NCBI GenBank assembly: GCA_018449715.1 | Contig: JAAVVA010000006.1 | Location: 186,001-250,000, forward strand | Direction: 5' to 3' | Length of the DNA stretch: 64,000 nucleotides | From: Acidobacteriaceae bacterium dw_441 | GTDB taxonomy: Bacteria > Acidobacteriota > Terriglobia > Terriglobales > Acidobacteriaceae | In this document: positions 44,750 through 54,167 of the stretch, one piece after another | Layout of the letters: each line of letters begins with the position of its first letter | Position numbering within the stretch: the first letter of the stretch is position 1 | Translations under genes and position numbers: made by a program | Notes under the pieces: model-generated | Databases searched by the model: none | Told to the model about the DNA's origin: nothing | Seen by the model: only the letters and a program-made list of their open reading frames with translations

Positions 44750-45690
44750 TGATGATGAAGCCCTTCCTGCTCCGGTCATTGCTCGCGCTCTGCGTCGGCT
44801 CTGCGGCATGGGCGCAGACCTTCACTCCCAGCGCCACGCCCGACCAGCCGATGCCGGACATTCCCTCGCTCATGCACGAGGTGGAGGAGCACCAGCGCGC
44901 CGCCGAGTCCATCCAGAAGAACTACCTCTACCACGAGGCTGCCCGAGAAGAACGCGATGACGGCAAGAAGTCCGAGACGCGCGAGTTCGACGTCTTCTAT
45001 CTCGAAGGACTCCCGGTCCACAAGCTCACCCGCAAGAACGGCAAGGATCTAACGCCCGACGAGCAGCGCAAGGAGAGCGAGCGCATCGACAAGGAGATCG
45101 TCAAGGCAAAGAAGCGCAAGGCTGAAGCTGAGTCCAAGGGCAAACAGACCGATCGCTTCGGCAACGACGAGGTCACGGTGTCGCGCTTTCTCGAGCTAGG
45201 CAGCTTCAGCAATCCCCGGCGTATAAAGCTCGACGGTCGCGAGACTATCGCCATCGACTACGCGGGCGACCCGAAGGCGAAGACGCGCAACCGTACCGAA
45301 GAGGTCATCCACGTTCTCGCGGGAACCATCTGGGTCGACGAGCAGGACCGCACCATCACCCGCATGGAAGGACAGTTCGCCAATCCGTTCAAACTTGCTG
45401 GCGGACTCTTCCTCTCGATCAAAAAGGGCACGAACTTCTCCGTCGAAATGACGAAGATCAACAACGAGGTATGGCTTCCGGCCCGCATCGAAGGCCACGG
45501 AACCGCTCGCGTGCTTCTCTTCGTCAACTTCAGCGGAAGCGCGCTCATCACCTACTCCGACTATCGCAAGTTCAAGGCGACCTCGACGATCCTTCCCGGC
45601 TACACCACCCCGAAGGAGACGTCCGAGCCTGCTCCCCCGGATCAGTCAAAGCCCTCGGATCAGCCGCAGCCCTCGGCCAGTCCTCGCTAG
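44749..45690 (+). CDS. Secreted protein of unknown function (outer-membrane lipoprotein-sorting-like)
   Basis: 313 residues with a signal peptide (RSLLALCVGSAAWA). The start at 44749 overlaps the MFS stop (TGATG), indicating coupling. Charged helical N-half (SIQKNYLYHEAAREERDDGK), then beta-rich C-half (VIHVLAGTIWVDEQDRTITR; VEMTKINNEVWLPARIEGHG), the latter reminiscent of LolA/LolB-like or outer-membrane lipoprotein-sorting folds, but weakly. A Pro/Ser-rich tail ends the protein. Confidence 0.65.
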   Translation: MMMKPFLLRSLLALCVGSAAWAQTFTPSATPDQPMPDIPSLMHEVEEHQRAAESIQKNYLYHEAAREERDDGKKSETREFDVFYLEGLPVHKLTRKNGKDLTPDEQRKESERIDKEIVKAKKRKAEAESKGKQTDRFGNDEVTVSRFLELGSFSNPRRIKLDGRETIAIDYAGDPKAKTRNRTEEVIHVLAGTIWVDEQDRTITRMEGQFANPFKLAGGLFLSIKKGTNFSVEMTKINNEVWLPARIEGHGTARVLLFVNFSGSALITYSDYRKFKATSTILPGYTTPKETSEPAPPDQSKPSDQPQPSASPR

Positions 45691-45717
45691 AACGAACACC
45701 GGCTTCGGGAGTACATT

Positions 45718-45730
45718 GTGGTCATACCAC
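45718..45730. promoter_or_regulatory. GntR-type operator in front of the UxaA gene
   Basis: GTGGTCATACCAC contains TGGT-NNN-ACCA, the arrangement recognised by FadR-subfamily GntR regulators such as UxuR/ExuR. It lies 55 bases upstream of the start. No GntR gene occurs in this window. Confidence 0.6.
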
Positions 45731-45784
45731 TGTCTGCCCTGTCAGAGTAGACAGGAAAGGCCCAGAGACTGGTCCGGCGACCTC

Positions 45785-47299
45785 GTGACATCTCCTCTCC
45801 TCAAACTCGGAAGCAAGGATGATGTAGCCGTTGCCCTTCGCAATCTCGACGCGGGCGAGTTCTTTGCGAACCTCGGCGTCGCAGTTGCCTCCGACATACC
45901 TGCAGGACACAAGCTGGCCCTGCGCCCTCTCGCGCCGGGCGAGCCGGTTCGCAAGTTCGGTCAGATCATCGGATTCGCGACACGCTCCATCGCGCCGGGC
46001 GAGCATATCCACTTGCACAACCTCGCGGCCGGAGACTTCAGACGCGACTATGCAGTCGGGCAGGACGCCTCGCCGACCGCGCTGCTTCCCCCGGAACAGA
46101 CCGCCAGCTTTCTCGGATATCTTCGCCCCGACGGGCGCGCCGGAACCCGCAACTACGTTGGCATCCTCACCACGGTCAACTGCTCGGCCTCGGTCGCTCG
46201 CCGCATCGGAGCCCACTTCACACCCGAGGTCATGCAGGGCTATCCCAACGTGGACGGCATTGTCGTCATCACGCACGGAACCGGCTGCGGCATCGCCGAA
46301 GAGGGCGAGCCGGCCGACCTTCTGCGCCGCGTCTTTACCGGCTACGCCACGCACCCGAACTTCGCCGCGGTGCTGCTTCTCGGTCTCGGCTGCGAGACCA
46401 TTCAAGCGGAGAAGCTGGTTGCACTCACCGGACATTCCGACACGATCCGCTCGGCCAACATCCAGCAGGAAGGCGGAAGCACACAGGCGATCAAAGACGG
46501 CATCGCCACCGTCTACGAGATGCTTCAGCGCGCCAACCAGTGCAGGCGAACTCCCCTGCCCGCATCACATCTCACACTCGGCCTGCAGTGCGGAGGCTCG
46601 GACGCCTATTCCGGCATCAGCGCGAATCCCGCCCTCGGCATCGCGGTCGATCAGCTCGTGTGTCATGGAGGCACGGCAATCCTCTCGGAGACGCCGGAGA
46701 TCTACGGAGCCGAACACCTGCTCACGCGCCGCTCCTCAAGCCGCGAAATCGCCGAAAGACTCATCGAGCGCGTGCGCTGGTGGGAGCAGTACACCGCGCT
46801 GCACAGAGCCTCCATCGACAACAACCCGCAGCCCGGCAACAAGGCCGGAGGGCTGACTACAATTCTCGAAAAGTCGCTCGGGGCCGTGGCCAAGGGAGGC
46901 AGCACCAACCTGAACGCCGTCTATCTGTACGCCGAGCCGGTGCGCGAGCGCGGCCTCGTCTTTATGGATTCCCCCGGCTACGATCCGGTCTCCGCAACCG
47001 GGCAGGTAGCCTCCGGAGCGAACCTCATCTGCTTCACCACGGGGCGCGGTTCGGTATTCGGATCGAAACCCACCCCCTCGCTCAAAATATCGTCGAATAC
47101 CGCACTGTTTCGTCGCATGCCGGACGACATGGATCTCAACTGCGGAACTATTCTCGAAGGCTCGGAAACCGTGAAAAAAGCGGGGGATGCGATCTTCAGA
47201 GAGCTTCTTGCAGTCGCTTCTGGCAAGCCTACACGCAGCGAGCTGCATGGATTCGGCGAAGAGGAGTTCCAACCCTGGAATCTGGGTGCCACTCTATAG
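45785..47299 (+). CDS. uxaA: UxaA family hydro-lyase (altronate dehydratase-like)
   Basis: 504 residues from a GTG at 45785 (MTSPLLKLGSKDDVAVALRN); the frame opens at 45716 but those residues are not family-like. N-terminal SAF domain (GHKLALRPLAPGEPVRKFGQ), then the dehydratase body with metal-binding Cys/His residues in GILTTVNCSASVA, GTGCGIAEEG, QCGGSDAYSGISANP and DLNCGTILEG. It dehydrates an aldonic acid such as altronate to 2-keto-3-deoxygluconate, which fits the KdgT permease in this window. Related enzymes act on galactarate. Confidence 0.85.
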   Translation: MTSPLLKLGSKDDVAVALRNLDAGEFFANLGVAVASDIPAGHKLALRPLAPGEPVRKFGQIIGFATRSIAPGEHIHLHNLAAGDFRRDYAVGQDASPTALLPPEQTASFLGYLRPDGRAGTRNYVGILTTVNCSASVARRIGAHFTPEVMQGYPNVDGIVVITHGTGCGIAEEGEPADLLRRVFTGYATHPNFAAVLLLGLGCETIQAEKLVALTGHSDTIRSANIQQEGGSTQAIKDGIATVYEMLQRANQCRRTPLPASHLTLGLQCGGSDAYSGISANPALGIAVDQLVCHGGTAILSETPEIYGAEHLLTRRSSSREIAERLIERVRWWEQYTALHRASIDNNPQPGNKAGGLTTILEKSLGAVAKGGSTNLNAVYLYAEPVRERGLVFMDSPGYDPVSATGQVASGANLICFTTGRGSVFGSKPTPSLKISSNTALFRRMPDDMDLNCGTILEGSETVKKAGDAIFRELLAVASGKPTRSELHGFGEEEFQPWNLGATL

Positions 47300-47374
47300 A
47301 CCTCTGCCTGTGGAAGTTGCAGGAATCGGTGTGCAGTGAAGCCATGAAAGGGCTAGCATAGAAGAAGTGACGTT

Positions 47375-47390
47375 CGGCGTTACAACGCCG
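47375..47390. promoter_or_regulatory. Dyad upstream of sucA
   Basis: CGGCGTT AC AACGCCG, perfect 7-base arms, 32 bases ahead of the start codon. It could be an operator or a 5'UTR hairpin. Confidence 0.45.
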
Positions 47391-47422
47391 CTAAAATTTC
47401 GTCCAGGAAAATCGAGGAAGCA

Positions 47423-49915
47423 ATGGCCACCAAGGCAGAGGCATTGACTCAAGCACCCACGGTTACAGATCAACAGGAACGCGACGCAGTGTTCGACATC
47501 TTTCGCCGGTGGGGGTACCTGCAAGCCACACTGGACCCTCTCGGGCAGTACCTCCCTCAGGAGGCTTTCCCGACACCAGCCCCCGAAGGCAAGGCAGCTA
47601 CCGAAGCCAGACGCTACTACTGCGGCACCCTCGGCATCGAGTTCATGCACATCCCCAGCGCGGAGCAAAGGCAGTGGCTCCAGGCGCAGATCGAAAAAAC
47701 TCCCTCCAAGCCGAATCAGGCACACATCCTTACAAAACTCATTCGCGCTGACCTGTTCGAGCAGGTGATCCAGGCGCGCTACCTCGGAACCAAGCGCTTC
47801 TCGCTCGAAGGCATCACCGCGCTGATCCCCTTCCTCGACCAGATCTTCGAGACCGGCTCCACCCTCGGCGTCACCAAGGCGATGCTCGCGATGAACCACC
47901 GCGGACGCCTGAACGTGATGACCAACACCATCGGTCGCCCCGCGTCCGATATCTTCACCAAGTTTGAAGACGTCGATCCGCGCAGCACCCTGGGCGGCGG
48001 CGACGTGAAGTACCACCTCGGCGCGACCGGCGACTACACCTCGCCGAGCGGCAAGCTCATCAGCCTTCACCTCGCCTCGAACCCGAGCCATCTCGAAGCC
48101 GTCGACCCAGTGCTGGTCGGCCGCGCCCGCGCCCGCCAGGAGCGCATCGGCGAGGGCGGCAAGAAGCAGGTGCTCCCGATCCTCATCCACGGCGACGCAG
48201 CCTTCGCCGGACAGGGCATCCTGGCCGAGACGCTCAACATGGAGACTCTGCCCGGCTACAGCGTCGGTGGCGTCATCCACATCATCGTCAACAATCTTCT
48301 GGGCTTCACCGCGAACCCGGACGAGTCGAACTCCACGCGCTTCTCCACCGACATCGCCAAGCGTCTTCCGATCCCGATCATCCACGTCAACGCCGAGGAC
48401 CCGGACGCGGTCGTCCGCGTCGCGACCATCGCGACCGAGTTCCGCCAGCGCTTCGGCACAGGTGTCGTCATCGACCTGATCGGCTATCGCCGCCACGGCC
48501 ACAGCGAGGTGGACGATCCCACTGTCACGCAGCCGCGCCGCTATGCGGTCATCAAGGACCACAAGCCGCTCTATCAGATCTACGCGGAAAAGATCGGCGT
48601 CAACCCCGCCAGGGAAGCCGATGCGGCCCAGCAGGAGTTCCTCGACCAGCAGAAGGCAGCGACGCAGGCCGACCATATTCCGCACATGGCCACCCTGCCC
48701 TCTTACTGGGACAAGTACAAGGGCGGCGAGTTCGACCCTGCCGACGAGGTAAACACCGGGCTTTCGGCCGAGCGCGTGGGCGAGCTGGTCACCAAGCTTA
48801 CGAGTTATCCGAAGGATTTCCACATCCATCCCAAGGTGAAGAAGCTCTATGAGCAGCGCCAGGAGATGGGCACCGGAGCCAAGCCCTTCGACTACGGCAT
48901 GGCGGAGCTGGTCGCTTACGCCTCTCTGGTCGAAGACGGAACCCTGGTTCGTCTGACCGGGCAGGACTCGCAGCGCGGAACCTTCAACCAGCGCCACTCG
49001 GTGCTGATCGATACCGAGACAGAGACGCGCTACGCTCCCCTGGCTCACATGGGCGAAAAGGGCGGACGCTTCGAGGTCTACAACTCGCTGCTCTCGGAAG
49101 CCGCAGTGCTGGGCTTCGAGTATGGATTCGCACGCGATTATCCCGAAGCTCTCGTGCTTTGGGAGGCCCAGTTCGGCGACTTTGCCAACGGCGCGCAGAT
49201 CATCATCGACCAGTTCATCTCGGCCAGCGAGGCCAAGTGGGGTCTGCTCTCCGGCGTCGTCATGCTGCTTCCGCACGGCTACGAGGGACAGGGACCGGAA
49301 CACTCGAGCGCTCGCATCGAGCGTTATCTGCAACTTGCGGCCAACGACAACATGCAGATCTGCCAGCCTTCGACTGCGGCCCAGTACTTCCATCTGCTGC
49401 GTCGCCAGTTGCTGCGCTCGTGGCGCAAGCCGCTGATCGTCTTCACTCCGAAGAGTATGCTGCGTCATCCCGACGCGTCCTCGCCAATCGCTGAGTTCGG
49501 TCGCGACCGCTTCCTGAACGTGATTCCGGACAACGAGGCTCAGAATCCGCGTCGCCTGATCGTGTGCAGTGGCAAGATCGGCCACAACCTTCGGGTGGAG
49601 CGTGCGAAACGCAAGGACTACAGTGTCGGAATCATCTTCCTGGAACAGATGTATCCGTGGCCAGAGGCTGAGTTACAGGCTGCGCTCGACCAATATCCGG
49701 ATGCGGAGGAGATTGTCTGGGTGCAGGAAGAACCGGCCAACATGGGACCGCTCTTCTACGTGATGCCTCTGCTGCGGCAGGTGGCTCGCGACCGGGCGGT
49801 ATTGAGCGTCAAGCGCAGCGCGAGCGCGACCCCCGCGACCGGATCGGCCAAGGCCCACGACATTGAGGAGAAGACGCTCATCAATGTCGCGCTGGGAACC
49901 TCGGGCGACCGCTAA
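47423..49915 (+). CDS. sucA: 2-oxoglutarate dehydrogenase E1 component
   Basis: 830 residues, shorter than the usual 930 because the N-terminal E2-binding region is reduced. GAGGAAGCA precedes the ATG. ThDP-binding blocks: HRGRLNVM and HGDAAFAGQGILAETLNM, with a Mg2+ site in VNNLLGFTANPDESNSTRFS. FEVYNSLLSEAAVLGFEYG and LPHGYEGQGPEHSSARIERY are E1-specific. It decarboxylates 2-oxoglutarate in the TCA cycle. The E2 subunit sucB is not adjacent, so it is encoded elsewhere. Confidence 0.93.
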   Translation: MATKAEALTQAPTVTDQQERDAVFDIFRRWGYLQATLDPLGQYLPQEAFPTPAPEGKAATEARRYYCGTLGIEFMHIPSAEQRQWLQAQIEKTPSKPNQAHILTKLIRADLFEQVIQARYLGTKRFSLEGITALIPFLDQIFETGSTLGVTKAMLAMNHRGRLNVMTNTIGRPASDIFTKFEDVDPRSTLGGGDVKYHLGATGDYTSPSGKLISLHLASNPSHLEAVDPVLVGRARARQERIGEGGKKQVLPILIHGDAAFAGQGILAETLNMETLPGYSVGGVIHIIVNNLLGFTANPDESNSTRFSTDIAKRLPIPIIHVNAEDPDAVVRVATIATEFRQRFGTGVVIDLIGYRRHGHSEVDDPTVTQPRRYAVIKDHKPLYQIYAEKIGVNPAREADAAQQEFLDQQKAATQADHIPHMATLPSYWDKYKGGEFDPADEVNTGLSAERVGELVTKLTSYPKDFHIHPKVKKLYEQRQEMGTGAKPFDYGMAELVAYASLVEDGTLVRLTGQDSQRGTFNQRHSVLIDTETETRYAPLAHMGEKGGRFEVYNSLLSEAAVLGFEYGFARDYPEALVLWEAQFGDFANGAQIIIDQFISASEAKWGLLSGVVMLLPHGYEGQGPEHSSARIERYLQLAANDNMQICQPSTAAQYFHLLRRQLLRSWRKPLIVFTPKSMLRHPDASSPIAEFGRDRFLNVIPDNEAQNPRRLIVCSGKIGHNLRVERAKRKDYSVGIIFLEQMYPWPEAELQAALDQYPDAEEIVWVQEEPANMGPLFYVMPLLRQVARDRAVLSVKRSASATPATGSAKAHDIEEKTLINVALGTSGDR

Positions 49916-49939
49916 ACAGCAATATACCGGCACAAACAG

Positions 49940-49967
49940 AAATCCCCGGACGAAGGTCCGGGGATTT
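49940..49967 (+). terminator. Intrinsic terminator of sucA
   Basis: AAATCCCCGGAC GAAG GTCCGGGGATTT stem followed by CTTATTT. Confidence 0.85.
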
Positions 49968-50143
49968 CTTATTTACGTCCCACACTTTTTATCTCAATAT
50001 TCGCTGCACTGTGGATCGGCGAACCTAAGCTGCTGATAAGAGCAAGCTTACAGATTTTTATCTTTTGACAAGCAATTTAGAACAGGGAGAAACACACACA
50101 AACATGGCCCCACCAAGATATCCCCTTTTGCCACATTTTCTTG

Positions 50144-50196
50144 ACCCAGGATGCATAAAGGGATAGCTGGGCGCCATCCCTTTTGCGATCCTGGGT
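50144..50196 (-). terminator. Long hairpin downstream of the cold shock gene
   Basis: ACCCAGGAT and ATCCTGGGT close a stem, with an inner AAAGGGAT/ATCCCTTT pairing and a short loop. It starts 16 bases after the minus-strand cold shock stop and has no T run on that strand, so it may protect the 3' end. Confidence 0.5.
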
Positions 50197-50211
50197 CTTG
50201 AAAAAGAGAGT

Positions 50212-50412
50212 TTACAGCGGCTGAACGTCGGAAGCCTGCCAGCCCTTCGGTCCCTTGACTACGTTGAACTGAACGGCCTGGCCTTCCTGGAGGCTCTTGA
50301 AACCGCTGGTGTTGATCGCCGAGTAGTGCACGAACACATCCTCGCCGTTCTGGCGGCTGATGAAGCCAAACCCCTTTGCGTCATTGAACCACTTCACTGT
50401 TCCCTGTTCCAT
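50212..50412 (-). CDS. Cold shock protein, CspA family
   Basis: 66 residues, a single OB-fold cold-shock domain. RNP1 is KGFGFI, RNP2 is DVFVHYSAI. Binds single-stranded RNA and DNA as a chaperone. AAGGAAAG precedes the start. A long 5'UTR is likely (next entry), as in other csp genes, which often fold in a temperature-dependent way. Confidence 0.95.
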   Translation of the reverse strand: MEQGTVKWFNDAKGFGFISRQNGEDVFVHYSAINTSGFKSLQEGQAVQFNVVKGPKGWQASDVQPL

Positions 50413-50805
50413 GTTGTTTCTTTCCTTCGTTTACAACTTTATGAATTGCCGTAGATACAAATCGGGGTTCGCCCAGACGTGCAGTGCAGAAAACCAATCT
50501 GTTTCAAACGATGTGAGAAGGTTAGCATAGTCCACAATTTTTTTTCAGAAATCTTTTGATTGCACTACTTATGGTGCAAGAGTCCTGAGGAAAACACGGC
50601 TTCGCCCTTGAAAGCAGGGGACTTTGTGACTGGCGCGCAGGTTGCCCTGTTACCGTCGAAATGATGGTTTTTCTTCGCTTTTTAAAAGTTCAACGCGAAA
50701 ATCGCCGTTGCATATTTGCAACAGAACGCGGCCTTTTCCTGCGACGAAGCGATCATTTCCTGGGACTATTTGCGCGTCCCATTACGCCAATAATCCCTTA
50801 TCTGC
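50413..50805. other. Intergenic region with the cold shock 5'UTR
   Basis: 393 bases. On the minus strand a possible -10 (TATGCT, complement of 50524-50529) lies about 110 bases before the cold shock start. An inverted repeat TTGCAC-N8-GTGCAA is at 50560-50579. From about 50640 on, only non-coding frames are seen. Confidence 0.45.
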
Positions 50806-51576
50806 TCACAAGGAATTATTGGCAAGATGCTCCTTCACGATGCGTTCGGTTTCGGCCAGAACCTGGTCGAGCGTCATGCCGGTGGAGTCGAGAATGATGG
50901 CGTCGGCAGCAGGACGCAGAGGGGATTCCGCGCGGTTTCGGTCGCGTTCGTCGCGCTCCTTCAGATCACGAAGAATCTTCTGCTGCGCCTCGGTCTGTTC
51001 GGGAACGATGGTATCGCCCCCGGCACTCTCTTCTTCGAAACGCGGAAGCACGACCTGGCGATAACGCCGGTCTCCCCGGACCTCGGGCGAGGCGTCGAGA
51101 AAGATCTTGACCTCGGCGTCGGGGAAGACGGCGGTGCCGATGTCGCGCCCCTCCATCACGATTCCGCCTTTGGCTCCAAGTTTGCGCTGCTGCTCGACCA
51201 TCCAGGCGCGGACGCGGGGATGAACGGAGACGCGGGAGGCGGCGGAGGTAACATCCGTGTCGCGAACACGGCGGGAGACGTCGATGCCATCGAGCAGAAC
51301 GCGATTGCCTTCGCGCTGCGGTTCAAGCAGGATGCGGGTGCCGGAGGCGAGGTTGAGCAGAGGCTGCTCCTCGTCGAAGGAGAGATCGTTTTCGATGGCC
51401 TTGAGAGCCAGGGCGCGGTACATTGCCCCGGTTTCGAGGTTGAGAAAGCCGAAGCGGCGCGCAAGATGCGCCGCTACCGTGCTCTTTCCCGCTCCCGCGG
51501 GGCCGTCGATGGCGATGACAGGACGCTCTCTTTTTGCAGAGGACAGGTTCGTGGTGAAGTCGTTGCTCTTGTTCAT
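50806..51576 (-). CDS. cmk: Cytidylate kinase
   Basis: 256 residues, slightly longer than the usual 225-230. P-loop DGPAGAGKSTVA near 24-35. Further signatures are NLETGAMYRALALKA, TSAASRVSVHPRVRAWM, GIVMEGRDIGTAVFPDAEVK and LDASPEVRGDRRY. It phosphorylates CMP and dCMP. The C-terminal region has a charged insertion (EEESAGGDTIVPEQTEAQQK). Confidence 0.93.
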   Translation of the reverse strand: MNKSNDFTTNLSSAKRERPVIAIDGPAGAGKSTVAAHLARRFGFLNLETGAMYRALALKAIENDLSFDEEQPLLNLASGTRILLEPQREGNRVLLDGIDVSRRVRDTDVTSAASRVSVHPRVRAWMVEQQRKLGAKGGIVMEGRDIGTAVFPDAEVKIFLDASPEVRGDRRYRQVVLPRFEEESAGGDTIVPEQTEAQQKILRDLKERDERDRNRAESPLRPAADAIILDSTGMTLDQVLAETERIVKEHLANNSL

Positions 51577-51637
51577 GCGCGGCCTATCTTATGCCTCCAT
51601 CGATGGGGTGAAGAGGAAATTTTACGAAGACCGGAGG

Positions 51638-53854
51638 CTACTCCGCGCGGTCTTCCTTGAACTTCCGTGCGGGCGCTCCGCGCTTGCCGAAGGGCTTCTT
51701 GTTACCGATGAACTTCTCGAAGGGACCCGCATTCGGAGAGGCTCCTTCACCCCGTTTTACGAAGTTGCCAGGTTTGCTGAAAGGCTTCTTTGCAAACTTC
51801 GGCTTGTCACCGGAGTCGAAACGCCTTGGACGATCCGAGGACGGAGCGCCGGAGGCAAAGGGCTTCCGGTCACCGAAGCTCTTCTTCGGGCCGAAGGGCT
51901 TGCCTGCTCCGAAAGGCTTCCGATCGCCAAAAGGCTTTCTGTCTCCGAAAGGCTTGCGGTCACCAAAGGATTTAGCTTCTCCGAAAGGCTTTCGATCCCC
52001 GAAAGGCTTGCGGTCGCCAAACGACTTCTTCTCACCAAAAGGCTTTCCTGCTCCGAAGGGCTTCTTTTCCCCGAAAGACTTCCTCTCGCCGAAGGGTTTC
52101 CGGTCGCCGAAGGGCTTTCGATCCCCGAAAGGCTTCTTCGGTCCAAAGCTGCGGCGCGGACGATCCTCGGAACCACCCTCAGCCGATGCATGGAAACCGG
52201 CTCCTTCGGGGCGGGGCCTGCGGAAGTTATCCCGGGGCGCGTCGAACTTGCGGAACGGAGGACCTGACGGGCGTCCCTGCTCGCTGCGACCTTCGCCGCC
52301 GCGCTCGCGGGAGAAACGGGGCCTGTCAGAGAAGTCGCGGCGCGGACGCTCAGAGTCATCACGACGGAAAGCGGGACGCGGACGCTCGGAATCGTCACGG
52401 CGGAAGGGAGGCCGCGATCCACCGGAATCGTCACGACGGAAAGGGGGGCGGGACCCACCAGAATCATCGCGGCGGAAGGAGGGACGCGATCCACCAAAGC
52501 CGCCACGGGACTTCTCCCCGAACGGGCGACGGGAGTCTCCATCGAAGCGAGGACGGCGCGGGGCCGCATTCTCGCCGGAACGGTTCGTGAAGCCTTCCCC
52601 GCTGCTCGGACGCGCAGGGCGATCACGCTTCTCCTCGTCCCACGGGCGGGAGAAGTCGCGGCGCGGACGCTCGGAGTCATCCCGACGAAAAGCGGGACGC
52701 GGGCGGGCGGAATCATCGCGGCGGAAGGGACGACGCTCGCGGTCGAACTCGCCACGGGGGCGCGGCGGGCGCGAATTTGTATCAGAACCGGATGCAAACT
52801 TCTTTTTGAAGTCGGGACGCGGACGGTCTCCGCGATCGCTGAAGCCTTCACGCTTCACAAAGGGCTTGCGCACTGCGGGAGCGAACTTCGAGATGCGCTC
52901 GGAGGAGGCCGCTTCATCGCCGCCCTCGGTGGTCACACCGGTCGCATCGGCATCGTCAGCGACGGGCTCGGCAACGGCCACGAAAACAGGAAGCTCACCC
53001 GCGACGTAGAGGAGGCTCTTGCCGTCGAGAACAAGGGTATCGAGCTGGCGCGCAGAGGTGAGTGCGTTGACGACCTCGCGGATGCGCGAGCGGGAGGCCA
53101 GCGGCGAGAGGAAGGTTTCGATGTCGTCGCCGGTAGGCAGAATCGCCTGGCTGAGGTAGAGCGAAATGAGCACGGAGAGAGCGGTGGGAACTCCGGCGTT
53201 GGCGCCTGCCTTGATCTGCCTGGTGTAACGGGTCGTGGTCAGCTCCCAGAGGGTCGCGGTGCCGTCGGCCTGCGGGACGGGGAGGACGCGGAAGTGCTCC
53301 CAGAGCTCGGTAAGGGCGCGGAGCGCAGCGGCCTCGGTGACCTCATTGGCCAGCTCAGAGGCAAGCTCGGAGGCGGTCATGCGACCCTTGGCATTGATGA
53401 TGTTGAAGCTCGCGAGGGCAAGCGGGGAGACGCGCGCGGCTCCGCTGGTGACCGGGGGCTGCTTCCATGCCTTGTCGCCGCGGAGGGTGAAGAGGTAGGG
53501 CAGTACCGCGGGAGTCGCAAGGAAGTCCGGGGTTTCGGAGCCAGCGCCGTTCGGCGATCCGAAGAGGTGCAGCGGAATCACCGCTCCTTCAGCGACGAGT
53601 CGGGCCATCAGGGTGCGTGGCTGCTCCAGCTCGGCGAGGGTGGGAATGGGAGTCGGGGCTCCGAGGACGACCTCGGCGAAGGTGGGAGCGGGAACCGGAA
53701 GCTGCTGGGGGCGCGGGGTGTAGGGGATAAGCCCGGTGGCTTCAACCCAGCCGCGAAGAAGTTCAATGGTGAGGAGAGGTTGCGCGTCCTGATGCCAGTG
53801 CGCAAGGCGGGTGGCGGCCAGTTGGCCGGCGGTTGGAGCGGTTGGGGTATTCAA
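51638..53854 (-). CDS. Large protein with winged-helix-like N-half and disordered Arg/Gly/Lys-rich repeats
   Basis: 738 residues from a TTG at 53854, seven bases after GAAGG; the frame extends to 53905 but without ribosome signal. Residues about 1-300 are globular, with alternating helix and strand; [20 protein letters not shown] and [18 protein letters not shown] resemble winged-helix domains such as those in the AlkZ-like group. From about 300 the sequence is low complexity: decapeptide-like [20 protein letters not shown] units around 390-500, then [12 protein letters not shown] units around 550-650. High positive charge suggests RNA or DNA binding and possible condensate formation. Function unknown. 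Confidence 0.7.
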   Translation of the reverse strand: MNTPTAPTAGQLAATRLAHWHQDAQPLLTIELLRGWVEATGLIPYTPRPQQLPVPAPTFAEVVLGAPTPIPTLAELEQPRTLMARLVAEGAVIPLHLFGSPNGAGSETPDFLATPAVLPYLFTLRGDKAWKQPPVTSGAARVSPLALASFNIINAKGRMTASELASELANEVTEAAALRALTELWEHFRVLPVPQADGTATLWELTTTRYTRQIKAGANAGVPTALSVLISLYLSQAILPTGDDIETFLSPLASRSRIREVVNALTSARQLDTLVLDGKSLLYVAGELPVFVAVAEPVADDADATGVTTEGGDEAASSERISKFAPAVRKPFVKREGFSDRGDRPRPDFKKKFASGSDTNSRPPRPRGEFDRERRPFRRDDSARPRPAFRRDDSERPRRDFSRPWDEEKRDRPARPSSGEGFTNRSGENAAPRRPRFDGDSRRPFGEKSRGGFGGSRPSFRRDDSGGSRPPFRRDDSGGSRPPFRRDDSERPRPAFRRDDSERPRRDFSDRPRFSRERGGEGRSEQGRPSGPPFRKFDAPRDNFRRPRPEGAGFHASAEGGSEDRPRRSFGPKKPFGDRKPFGDRKPFGERKSFGEKKPFGAGKPFGEKKSFGDRKPFGDRKPFGEAKSFGDRKPFGDRKPFGDRKPFGAGKPFGPKKSFGDRKPFASGAPSSDRPRRFDSGDKPKFAKKPFSKPGNFVKRGEGASPNAGPFEKFIGNKKPFGKRGAPARKFKEDRAE
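51857..52146 (-). repeat. Tandem KPFGDR coding repeats
   Basis: The DNA encodes about 15 imperfect copies of KPFGDR or KSFGEK-type hexapeptides. They vary at the third-position bases, so this is coding repetition rather than recent DNA slippage. Confidence 0.8.
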
Positions 53855-54129
53855 TGTAATGCCTTCTTCCTGCCGGTGCGCAATGCGGGCGCAACGGCAA
53901 TCCACAAGCCTGGGCCGATGGATGACGATCCTGATTTCAAGAGGAGCGGCGTGCGACCTGATACGGATCGATCAGCGCAAAAAATCCCGCTACGTGTCGT
54001 TTAACAGGATAACGCATCGCGGGGCGGCGTGCGGGTAAATCCCACGGAACTGCAAGGTTTTCCGGCATGGGATACGGTAGGATTTCGCAAGGCAACGCCG
54101 AGGGCGGACCTGTCGTCTGAAGGTGGGAT

Positions 54130-54150
54130 GCAGGCATGAAAAATGCCTGC
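54130..54150 (+). promoter_or_regulatory. Hairpin just upstream of the 54168 gene
   Basis: GCAGGCAT GAAAA ATGCCTGC, 8-bp stem with an A-rich loop, followed within 6 bases by the AAAGGAGA ribosome site. Confidence 0.5.
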
Positions 54151-54167
54151 CGAAAGGAGAACGCGCT

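Noticed and set aside
47294..49585. 763-codon frame antisense to sucA
   Set aside because: Opposite-strand opening in a high-GC gene; no motif, and E1 motifs are on the plus strand.
51857..52146. Short tandem repeats as a CRISPR array
   Set aside because: Units are 18-bp imperfect coding repeats without unique spacers, in frame within a protein.
51657..53009. 450-codon plus-strand frame over the repeat protein
   Set aside because: Antisense of the KPFGDR and FRRDDS repeats; the minus strand has start signals and a plausible folded N-half.
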